From: UBA7960 sp964624065
Lineage (GTDB): Bacteria; Bacteroidota; Bacteroidia; Bacteroidales; UBA7960
NCBI GenBank assembly: GCA_964624065.1
Contig: CAZUWF010000044.1
Coordinates: 1-11,629, forward strand
Reading direction: 5' to 3'
DNA: 11,629 nucleotides
Shown here piece by piece: positions 1 through 5,804 of the stretch (position 1 is its first letter; every line of letters starts with the position of its first letter). Under the pieces are notes generated by a model. That model did not search any database, had not been told where the DNA came from, and was given only the letters and a program-made list of their open reading frames with translations. The position numbers and the translations under genes are program-made.

Positions 1-57
1 GATTAATTTAATTTTTTTATGATATTTCTTTTCTTTTTCACCAAAACCCCATAAGAA

Positions 58-858
58 TCACCCGCCAATGTTGAAAAAGTCGTTGTCAGGGTTTTTGCTT
101 CCTTTTTCGGGTTTTACACCCAGTGCAAGTTCAATTGCTTTTAGTGGGCCAAACTCTCTAACGCTGAATTCCATGGCCGAAAAGAGGCAAGGCTTTACCA
201 TTCCGTTGCTGGTAAGCCTTAGTCGGTTGCAGTTGGTGCAATCGCCGCCCGTCCCCCCTTTCACCACGCCAAATACCCCATCGCTTAGGCTCATTTTTGA
301 AATTAGGCGCAGCTCCAAATTATGTTTATCGCAAAACTCTTTAATGGATTTGGCATCTTCCGCCGCTTCAAAGCTGTTTACCACACAGTTTATCTTGATT
401 GGATTTAAACCTGCATCCTTGGCAGCCCTAATTCCGGCCAGAACCTCCCCCAAACTACCCCCGCGGGTTATTTGCGAGAATTTTTCGGGATTGAGGGTGT
501 CGAGGCTTATGTTGATCCTTTTAAGTCCTGCATTTACTAAATTGTCGGCGTATTTGGTTAGCAGCAACCCATTGGTGGTCATCGACAAATCGTTCACACC
601 GTTTATTTGGGCTATCATCCATACCAAATCAACGATTCCCTTTCTCACGAGCGGCTCACCGCCTGTTATCCTTATTTTGTCGATACCAAGTGACACGGCA
701 ATTTCTACCACGTCTCTAATCTCCTCGAAGTTAAGGATTTCACGGTGCGACAAAAACTTTACCCCTTCTTCCGGCATACAATAGCGACAACGGAGGTTGC
801 ACCTGTCCGTGACCGAAATACGCAGGTAGTTGATCCTTCGATTAAAACGGTCTAACAT
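58..858 (-). CDS. moaA: GTP 3',8-cyclase MoaA, compact form (molybdenum cofactor biosynthesis)
   Basis: Radical SAM enzyme that starts molybdopterin synthesis by converting GTP to 3',8-cyclo-GTP in the cytoplasm. Seen in the sequence: the N-terminal cluster motif CNLRCRYC (C20, C24, C27), GGEP at about 66-69 for SAM binding, SLDT in the barrel, the second cluster C-x2-C-x13-C (C207, C210, C224) with NRLRLT carrying the GTP-contacting arginines, and a terminal Gly-Gly (FNIGG). All catalytic hallmarks are therefore present, yet the protein is 266 residues against about 325-340 in classical MoaA. The missing part lies mainly between the barrel (LRLISKM) and the second cluster, with a shorter tail. 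I prefer the ATG at 858 over the in-frame TTG at 861, because an AAGGGAG site lies 9 bases upstream of the ATG. The start overlaps the moeA stop by 17 bases, so the two are probably translationally coupled. Assignment to the MoaA family is firm; GTP cyclase activity of this short form is inferred. Confidence 0.88.
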   Translation of the reverse strand: MLDRFNRRINYLRISVTDRCNLRCRYCMPEEGVKFLSHREILNFEEIRDVVEIAVSLGIDKIRITGGEPLVRKGIVDLVWMIAQINGVNDLSMTTNGLLLTKYADNLVNAGLKRINISLDTLNPEKFSQITRGGSLGEVLAGIRAAKDAGLNPIKINCVVNSFEAAEDAKSIKEFCDKHNLELRLISKMSLSDGVFGVVKGGTGGDCTNCNRLRLTSNGMVKPCLFSAMEFSVREFGPLKAIELALGVKPEKGSKNPDNDFFNIGG

Positions 859-2017
859 CAACTTTTTCTCCCTTTTTTATTTCTCCTATTCCAATTGGAA
901 CCTGCAACAGTGCATTCGCTGCAATTAGTGCATGAATATGGGCCGAGCCCGTGTACCTTACAGGTACAACCTCACTGCCATTTACGATTTGCACCGGCAA
1001 GAACTCCGTGCGGTCATCAATTTTCCTCGAATAGTTAACGCCCATTTCAAGTTTAAGTATCAAGGGCTTGAACTTATACCCCATCATTTGGCAAAGCAAT
1101 GGTTTGGCAAATACCTCGAAGGTAATGAACGACGAAACAGGGTTTCCCGGGAGGCCAAATACGTAACATTTTTCGGTACTGCCGAAAACTGTTGGGCGAC
1201 CTGGTTTAATTGCCACTTTTTGGAAAAATAACCGCACGTTGTTTTTTTTCAATACCTCTGGCACGAAGTCAAACTCACCCATAGAAACCCCACCCGAAAG
1301 TATTACCATATCGTTTTGGTCGATGGCTGAACCTATGGCTTGGTGGGTTAGTGCCTCATCATCGGGAATAATACCCAAATACCTTGCCTCGCAACCCATT
1401 GCGGTAAGCTGGGCAACCAACTGGTAGCCGTTGCTGTTTCGAATTTTTCCTGCAGGGGGCGTTTGGTGGGGTTCTACAAGTTCGTCGCCGGTTGAAATAA
1501 CTGCCACCTTGGGTTTGCAAAACACAAGCGGGTTGGTGCAACCCACCGAAGCCAAAACCGGCACGTGTTGCGGCATTATCAGAGTTCTACTCCCCAATAC
1601 CTTGTCCCCTATCATAACCTCCTCGGCTTTATGAGCAATGTTGAAGTTGGAGTTTTCACCCAAGAATATTACCTTACCCGAATCGGTTTTGCGAGTGTGC
1701 TCAACCATCAATACTAAATTTGCACCCTCCGGAATCATTGCTCCAGTCATTATTTTGGTGCACTGGTTTTTTCCAACCGTGTAGGAGGGAACCTGACCCG
1801 CGGCAACTGTTTCGAGCACCACAAGCTCGCAGCCTAAATCCTCCTTGCGGCAGGCATACCCATCAACGGCAGCCTTATGGAATGGTGGCATATCAACATC
1901 GGAAAAAACATCCCCTGCCAAAACCCTACCTAACGAATCGTTGATGCAAACCCGCTCCCTTTTGGTTTCCCTAACATTTGCGAGAATCAGCTCTAGAGCC
2001 CTTCCAATACTAACCAT
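842..2017 (-). CDS. moeA: Molybdopterin molybdenumtransferase MoeA
   Basis: Inserts molybdate (or tungstate) into adenylylated molybdopterin, the final step of cofactor assembly in the cytoplasm. The 391-residue length is normal for the family. Conserved blocks appear in order: PPFHKAAVDGYA (about 44-55, the usual P-F-x-x-S-A-M-D-G-Y-A block with Ala for Ser), KIMTGAMIPEGA (88-99), VISTGDEL (173-180), SGGVSMGEFD (241-250), KPGRP (271-275) and GLPGNPVSS (288-296), followed by the small C-terminal beta domain. The key acidic residues of the active site (VDGYA, TGDEL, GEFD) are kept. The ATG at 2017 has an A/T-rich leader without a Shine-Dalgarno sequence. It is the middle gene of the operon, 21 bases after the E1-like gene and overlapping moaA. 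The choice between Mo and W cannot be read from the sequence. Confidence 0.95.
   Translation of the reverse strand: MVSIGRALELILANVRETKRERVCINDSLGRVLAGDVFSDVDMPPFHKAAVDGYACRKEDLGCELVVLETVAAGQVPSYTVGKNQCTKIMTGAMIPEGANLVLMVEHTRKTDSGKVIFLGENSNFNIAHKAEEVMIGDKVLGSRTLIMPQHVPVLASVGCTNPLVFCKPKVAVISTGDELVEPHQTPPAGKIRNSNGYQLVAQLTAMGCEARYLGIIPDDEALTHQAIGSAIDQNDMVILSGGVSMGEFDFVPEVLKKNNVRLFFQKVAIKPGRPTVFGSTEKCYVFGLPGNPVSSFITFEVFAKPLLCQMMGYKFKPLILKLEMGVNYSRKIDDRTEFLPVQIVNGSEVVPVRYTGSAHIHALIAANALLQVPIGIGEIKKGEKVDVRPF
868..874 (-). promoter_or_regulatory. Shine-Dalgarno-like site for moaA inside the moeA 3' end
   Basis: On the minus strand AAGGGAG lies 9 bases before the moaA ATG at 858 and within the last codons of moeA. 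It supports reinitiation or coupling and helps choose ATG 858 over TTG 861. It stands out because most starts in this window have only A/T-rich leaders, as is usual in Bacteroidota. Confidence 0.5.
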
Positions 2018-2038
2018 TTTTATATGCGATGATGTGGA

Positions 2039-2716
2039 TTACAAATCAATTACTTGGTAGGTTTGCTCTAGGAGGTCAATGGCGAGGACTTTATTCTGCA
2101 AAATATTACCCCTTTTGAGAAGAACCTTCAGTACCTCGGCTACCTGAATGGAGGCGGCCATTGCCGGTGTGAACGAAGGGTTTCCGAAGTATGTTTCGGC
2201 ACCCTTCTCCAGCTCGGGCGGAAATATTTTATCTATTGTACCATCACCTGGCATAATGGTGCTAACCTGGGCATACCAGCCTGCGATGGCTCCTAAAACC
2301 ATTGGAATTTTTAACCTCTCGCAGTGCTTTTGCAGCAAACGTCTGGTTTTTAAATTATCCAAAGCGTCGCAAACAATATGATGACCCGTTAGGATCGCTC
2401 CGGCATTATCTTCGGTTAACAATTCATTAATGGCAATTGCGTTGACATCAGGGTTAATGGTATTAACCCTTGCCTTTGCAACAGCCGCCTTTCCAGTGCC
2501 AAGGTTTTGGGGCGAAGACAGTAACTGCCTGTTAAGGTTTGAAACTTCGAAAACATCGCCATCAACCATGGTAATGGTACCAATACCCAACCTGGCAAGC
2601 ATTTCAATGATGTACCCACCAAGGCCACCGCAACCAACAACCACCACCTTGAAACCCCGCAAACTTTCGTTTTCTTCCTTGCTGAGCATATTCTGATTGC
2701 GGATATACCGTTCCAT
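2039..2716 (-). CDS. HesA/MoeB/ThiF-family E1-like adenylyltransferase
   Basis: By family and context it should activate the C-terminal glycine of a small MoaD/ThiS-like sulfur carrier by adenylation, supporting molybdopterin synthesis. Seen in 225 residues: an N-terminal RYIRNQ (counterpart of the MoeB RYxRQ arginine), the nucleotide loop GCGGLGG (28-34), VDGD (51-54), NLNRQ (60-64), a lysine in the GTGK segment (K76) and CDALDN near 115-121. These are the ATP-binding and adenylation residues of MoeB. Absent are both CxxC zinc pairs and the C-terminal-half catalytic cysteine of longer MoeB/ThiF proteins; the only cysteines lie in the nucleotide loop, the CDALDN segment and one helix. It is shorter than E. 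coli MoeB (about 249). As first gene of the operon with moeA and moaA, a molybdenum or tungsten cofactor role is likelier than thiamine. The carrier protein is not in the window. Confidence 0.85.
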   Translation of the reverse strand: MERYIRNQNMLSKEENESLRGFKVVVVGCGGLGGYIIEMLARLGIGTITMVDGDVFEVSNLNRQLLSSPQNLGTGKAAVAKARVNTINPDVNAIAINELLTEDNAGAILTGHHIVCDALDNLKTRRLLQKHCERLKIPMVLGAIAGWYAQVSTIMPGDGTIDKIFPPELEKGAETYFGNPSFTPAMAASIQVAEVLKVLLKRGNILQNKVLAIDLLEQTYQVIDL

Positions 2717-3011
2717 AGAGAAAAAATTTACGCGAAATTAACAAAAAGTTGGTTGCTTGCCGCCGAAAGTTGAATGTTGGAACCTCAAATGGAATTGGTT
2801 TTGGAGTTTTGCCCCTTTTCGCTCAAGTCTTATTAGGTTTTTTAAAGAAAAGATTAGAAATTCAAAACATTGAACAAAAATTACAATTTTTTATACCTTC
2901 GCACAGTGCTTATCCATTAGATAGTGGAAGAATGCCAGATAAAATATTATTGTATTGGAACCTCCTCCTGGAGGTTGAACGACGTGGAGCAAATTGGATT
3001 TTTAAGGAATT
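2717..3011. other. Divergent intergenic region between the cofactor operon and the amino-sugar operon
   Basis: This stretch separates two head-to-head operons. It contains a promoter-like site for the kinase (2870-2901), a perfect 7-bp hairpin AACCTCC/GGAGGTT with a 4-base loop (2959-2976), and a 27-codon ORF beginning at ATG 2932 whose TGA overlaps the kinase ATG as ATGA. The decamer ttggaacctc occurs twice (near 2773 and 2955). No convincing promoter was found for the minus-strand operon; TAATTTCG, about 15 bases before its ATG, is the best but weak candidate. Confidence 0.5.
2870..2901 (+). promoter_or_regulatory. Putative Bacteroidota-type promoter for the kinase-murQ operon
   Basis: TTG at 2870-2872, a 21-base spacer and TACCTTCG at 2894-2901, one base off the TAnnTTTG -7 consensus. 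Transcription would begin a few bases downstream and leave a leader of about 100 bases before the kinase ATG, long compared with the other leaders in this window. Confidence 0.4.
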
Positions 3012-3851
3012 ATGATTTTAGTTGCAGATAGCGGGTCAACCAAAACAAGCTGGGTTCTGGCCGACAAGGAAACTGGCAGGAAACTCTCCTGCAAAACACA
3101 GGGAATAAATCCATTCTATCAAAATTTCGATGAAATACATACTTTGCTTGATTCGGAATTCAGCCTAGAAAAATCCAAGGTATCAGAAATTGCATTTTAT
3201 GGTGCCGGATGCGCCAATGCCGAGAAGAATTTGATTGTGGAGCGTGCCCTTCGAGTATTTTTCGACATCGAAAAGATATCGATTTCAAGCGATTTGCTCG
3301 GCGCTGCAAGATCGTTGTGTAAGCATTCTAGTGGAATTGTGGCCATACTTGGTACCGGCTCCAACTCCTGCCTGTATGATGGAAAGGATATAGTGAAGAC
3401 AATTTCTCCTTTGGGTTTTATCCTTGGCGACGAAGGGAGCGGCGCGGTTCTTGGCAGGAAGCTGGTTGCCGATGTTTTGAAGAACCAGCTTCCTGAAATG
3501 ACAATCAGTAACTTCTACAATATGTTTGGTCAAACTGCAGCCCAAATAATGGAAAACGTTTACCGCCAGCCATTCCCCAACCGCTACCTAGCGTCCTTCA
3601 CCATTTTCCTGTCCAAATACATTGAAGAGGAACCATTACTCAATTTGGTAAAAGTTTCCTTTACAGAATTTTTTGAGAGAAACATAAAGCAATACGACGA
3701 ATCAAGCATCAAAACCATCAGTTTCACCGGGAGCATTGCTTGGCATTTCAGAGATGTTCTGGGGCTTTGTGCCAAAGATTGTGGATACCAAATTGGCAGT
3801 GTCATCAAGGATCCAGTGGAAGGGCTGGTGAATTATCACTTGGTAGGATAA
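3012..3851 (+). CDS. BadF/BadG-family murein amino-sugar kinase (GlcNAc/MurNAc kinase-like)
   Basis: Cytoplasmic sugar kinase of the ASKHA fold; with murQ next to it the likely substrate is MurNAc and/or GlcNAc from recycled or scavenged peptidoglycan. Seen in 279 residues: the phosphate-1 loop DSGSTKT (6-12), SSDLLGAAR (92-100) carrying the presumed catalytic Asp, the phosphate-2 loop GTGSNS (114-119), LGDEGSG (138-144) and the adenosine-site FTGS (238-241). Known relatives include MurK of Clostridium acetobutylicum, a BadF-type kinase acting on both sugars, and the murK-murQ arrangement in Tannerella. murQ follows 22 bases later, so the two probably share a message. The start at ATG 3012 is preceded by AAGGA at short spacing and places the phosphate loop at the usual N-terminal position. 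The family is clear. Which sugar is used cannot be decided from sequence, so no gene symbol is given. Confidence 0.85.
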   Translation: MILVADSGSTKTSWVLADKETGRKLSCKTQGINPFYQNFDEIHTLLDSEFSLEKSKVSEIAFYGAGCANAEKNLIVERALRVFFDIEKISISSDLLGAARSLCKHSSGIVAILGTGSNSCLYDGKDIVKTISPLGFILGDEGSGAVLGRKLVADVLKNQLPEMTISNFYNMFGQTAAQIMENVYRQPFPNRYLASFTIFLSKYIEEEPLLNLVKVSFTEFFERNIKQYDESSIKTISFTGSIAWHFRDVLGLCAKDCGYQIGSVIKDPVEGLVNYHLVG

Positions 3852-3873
3852 TATTTTCATTTCTTCAACCATA

Positions 3874-4704
3874 ATGATGGAGAAGTTCGAACTTAACATT
3901 ACGGAGTCGCCCTCGCAGTTCGACAACCTTGACAAGATGTCAATTTCAGAGCTAATAAATGCTATTAACCAAGAGGATGCCAAGGTTCATATTGCAGTGC
4001 GGAGAGTCTTACCCCAGATTGAGGCATTGATTGGGAAGATGCTAGAGCGGATGAAGCTGGGCGGAAGGATTTTTTACCTTGGTGCAGGTACCAGCGGTCG
4101 CTTGGGGGTGCTCGATGCTTCTGAAATTCCACCAACCTTTGGTGCTCCCGAAGGGATGGTGGTTGGTTTGATTGCCGGTGGTGACAGGGCCTTGAGAAAA
4201 ACCGTGGAGGCTTCTGAAGATGATCCGGAAAATGCTTGGGACGAACTGAAGGAAAGAGGTATTTGCGAGTTAGACACGGTCATCGGGATAGCTGCCTCAG
4301 GAAGTACCCCGTACGTTGTTGGCGGTTTGAGAATTGCTCGCCAAAACGGCATTCTCACCGGATGCATTACCTGCAACCCAAACTCACAAGTGGCCAAGGC
4401 GGCTCTATTCCCTATAGAGGTAATTGTGGGTCCAGAATTCGTAACCGGTAGCACTAGGCTGAAAGCCGGAACCGCCCAAAAATTGGTGCTAAATATGATT
4501 ACCACAAGCTTGATGATCAAATTGGGTAGGGTTAAGGGTAACAAAATGGTAAACATGCAGCTAACCAACCAAAAATTGGTAAAAAGGGGTACACGAATGA
4601 TAATGGAGGAGCTAGGTGTGAACGAATCAAAGGCACGTGAGCTTCTTTTGCAGTACGGGTCTGTAAAATTGGTGTTGGATACTCTTTGCAAACCCGATAA
4701 TTAA
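3874..4704 (+). CDS. murQ: N-acetylmuramic acid 6-phosphate etherase MurQ
   Basis: Cleaves the lactyl ether of MurNAc-6-phosphate, giving GlcNAc-6-phosphate and D-lactate in the cytoplasm, and so follows the kinase step. The 276-residue protein shows the family pattern: TESPSQFDNLDKMS near the N-terminus, the SIS-domain sugar-phosphate loop GAGTSGRLG (70-78), DASEIPPTFG with a catalytic Glu (E84), EASEDDP with the second (E115), a GIAASGSTPYV loop (138-147), then GPEFVTGSTRLKAGTAQK and a C-terminal helical UBA-like segment. E84 and E115 fall almost exactly where Glu83 and Glu114 of E. coli MurQ lie. The usual GRTPY appears here as GSTPY. Two ATG codons lie in tandem at 3874 and 3877 and I cannot choose between them. 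No transporter or regulator gene accompanies the pair. Confidence 0.95.
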   Translation: MMEKFELNITESPSQFDNLDKMSISELINAINQEDAKVHIAVRRVLPQIEALIGKMLERMKLGGRIFYLGAGTSGRLGVLDASEIPPTFGAPEGMVVGLIAGGDRALRKTVEASEDDPENAWDELKERGICELDTVIGIAASGSTPYVVGGLRIARQNGILTGCITCNPNSQVAKAALFPIEVIVGPEFVTGSTRLKAGTAQKLVLNMITTSLMIKLGRVKGNKMVNMQLTNQKLVKRGTRMIMEELGVNESKARELLLQYGSVKLVLDTLCKPDN

Positions 4705-5301
4705 AAAATTTGAGACCCTTGAAGAAAGCACTCCTTGTTTTTTGTTTTGTTTTCTCTCGATTTGTTTTTAGAGGTTTGGCAATTCAGATTTATTCTATTC
4801 AGGATTTTCCGACTTTTTTTGAAAGTGTTTAACCTTTTCCTAACCTTTTTCGGTCATTTTCTGCCTATTTAATACCTTACTTACAACTCGGAAATATAGT
4901 CCCGCCAGGGAGGCTCGGTGGTGGTGGCACCATAATGCTTCAGAAGCTTGGAGGGCATAGTTCTTGACCAAACCCTCGTGCAGGGTTCGGTCCAAACCTA
5001 CCAACCATTGCCAACCGCCGAAGGTTGTTTTGACATTGTTCCTGGTTTTGTTTACTTTCTGGGAGAAAATCATTTGTCAGATACGCGAGGGTCTGGGCTT
5101 ATTTTCTTCCGGTCAAAGGTTGGTTCGCACTTCCACAAAACTGGGATGCGCAGGTTGTGCGCAACAAATAAGGAGTTGAATAATACACCTGTGTTTTTTG
5201 ATTTTTGTCTCAATTACCCGGCAAATACAAGCAAAAAGGATCATTGTAATTTAAGTGTATTGATTTTTTAAGCAATCTTAATCCAAAAATCACTCAACAC
5301 C

Positions 5302-5478
5302 TTACCTTGTCAAAAGCTTAGATTTGCCCGTCGGAACAAAATAATACAAGGCTTTGGAGGGAACTTTAAGGAGCCAAGGAAAAAATGTATGCGGTGATGA
5401 CACTGCTGTTATGATTAAAGTCAAGATGGCTGTAAAAAACTGATTTGCCCAAATTGCAGTCCAATAAATATAATTCAT
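5302..5478 (-). CDS. Possible small membrane protein of 58 residues, function unknown
   Basis: An ATG at 5478 opens a 58-codon frame ending in TAA at 5302-5304. The peptide begins MNYIYWTAIW, carries one strongly hydrophobic stretch (about residues 4-27, aromatic- and Ile/Leu-rich) and ends in a basic tail (PTGKSKLLTR), the layout of a single-pass inner-membrane protein with a positively charged inside tail. A weak promoter-like pair (TTG, 19 bases, TACCTTAA) lies upstream on the minus strand at 5494-5523. The surrounding DNA is A/T-rich, which favours hydrophobic codons by chance, and I recognise no family. It stands alone, opposite in strand to both neighbours. The evidence is the reading frame and composition only. 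Confidence 0.25.
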   Translation of the reverse strand: MNYIYWTAIWANQFFTAILTLIITAVSSPHTFFPWLLKVPSKALYYFVPTGKSKLLTR

Positions 5479-5728
5479 ATTAAATTCAAGATTTTAAGGT
5501 ATTCTCAAACCCGACAAAGCCAATTATTACGTTTCCTAAGTCAGAATTGCCAAATTAATGAAGGTTGATTTGCCGAGTCAGGTTGTTGGCCGGACAGGAG
5601 GAACCATCGCCTGCCGCCAGTTTCCCTATTTTTTTGCGCGATGGGGTTTACTTACACGTGAGCATTCTAACAATGGGGTTGTAACCAAAAAGTTTCAAGT
5701 TGAGAGGTTGCCCCTTTCAGTGAGCTAC

Positions 5729-5765
5729 AAAGCCGTCGAAGTGGCCTCCCCTTCGACGGCTTTTT
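5729..5765 (+). terminator. Strong orphan rho-independent terminator
   Basis: The arms AAAGCCGTCGAAG (5729-5741) and CTTCGACGGCTTT (5751-5763) form a perfect 13-bp stem around a 9-base loop, followed by a run of T from 5761 to 5765. Orientation is plus. No recognisable plus-strand gene lies between murQ, over 1 kb upstream, and this site, so it may end a small RNA, a decayed gene, or a long murQ read-through message. Its right arm overlaps where the -33 box of the next promoter should lie. Confidence 0.85.
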
Positions 5766-5784
5766 GTTATAATTCATATATTTG
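5752..5784 (+). promoter_or_regulatory. Putative promoter of the D-cysteine desulfhydrase gene
   Basis: TATATTTG at 5777-5784 is an exact match to the Bacteroidota -7 consensus TAnnTTTG. The -33 position is weaker: TTCG at 5752-5755 with a 21-base spacer, lying within the right arm of the preceding terminator. The leader to ATG 5805 would be only about 15 bases. Confidence 0.5.
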
Positions 5785-5804
5785 CAATCCAATACTTGCA
5801 AAAA

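Larger units (their letters stand above)
4705..5804. other. 1.1-kb region without a recognisable gene
   Basis: Between murQ and the desulfhydrase no frame gives a protein I recognise. From 4705 to 4840 the plus strand is T-rich and shows no clear murQ terminator. From 4840 to 5271 open frames lie on both strands: 77 codons minus at 4840-5073, and a TTG-started 107 codons plus at 4948-5271. Neither has a recognised motif or a promoter, so this may be a decayed gene. From 5302 to 5478 lies a possible small membrane peptide on the minus strand. From 5567 on there is a GC-richer segment able to fold (near 5589-5620), ending in a strong terminator. The octamer gatttgcc recurs at 5321, 5442 and 5567, roughly 120-125 bases apart. 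No terminal inverted repeats or transposase motifs were found. Confidence 0.5.

Noticed and set aside
68..784. Long plus-strand ORF (238 codons) opposite moaA
   Set aside because: It is antisense to a gene with clear motifs and its product has no recognisable domain; it is a frame shadow of moaA.
2749..3015. 88-codon plus ORF before the kinase
   Set aside because: Its first two thirds lie upstream of or across the likely promoter and show no domain. Only its last 27 codons could be in the transcript, and these are reported as a finding instead.
4074..4691. Minus-strand ORF of 205 codons opposite murQ
   Set aside because: It lies fully within murQ, whose family motifs are unmistakable; the antisense product resembles nothing.
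5321..5574. Three copies of gatttgcc spaced about 120-125 bases apart
   Set aside because: An octamer shared three times in A/T-rich DNA, with unrelated flanks, is within what chance allows.
5560..5728. SRP RNA, RNase P RNA, tmRNA, 6S RNA or a known riboswitch before the terminator
   Set aside because: The conserved cores I know for SRP RNA, RNase P RNA, and the TPP and cobalamin riboswitches are absent, and no tmRNA or 6S RNA layout could be recognised. Only the generic hairpin-plus-terminator shape remains.
4705..5804. Insertion sequence remnant in the empty region
   Set aside because: No terminal inverted repeats, target duplication or transposase catalytic motif could be found by eye.
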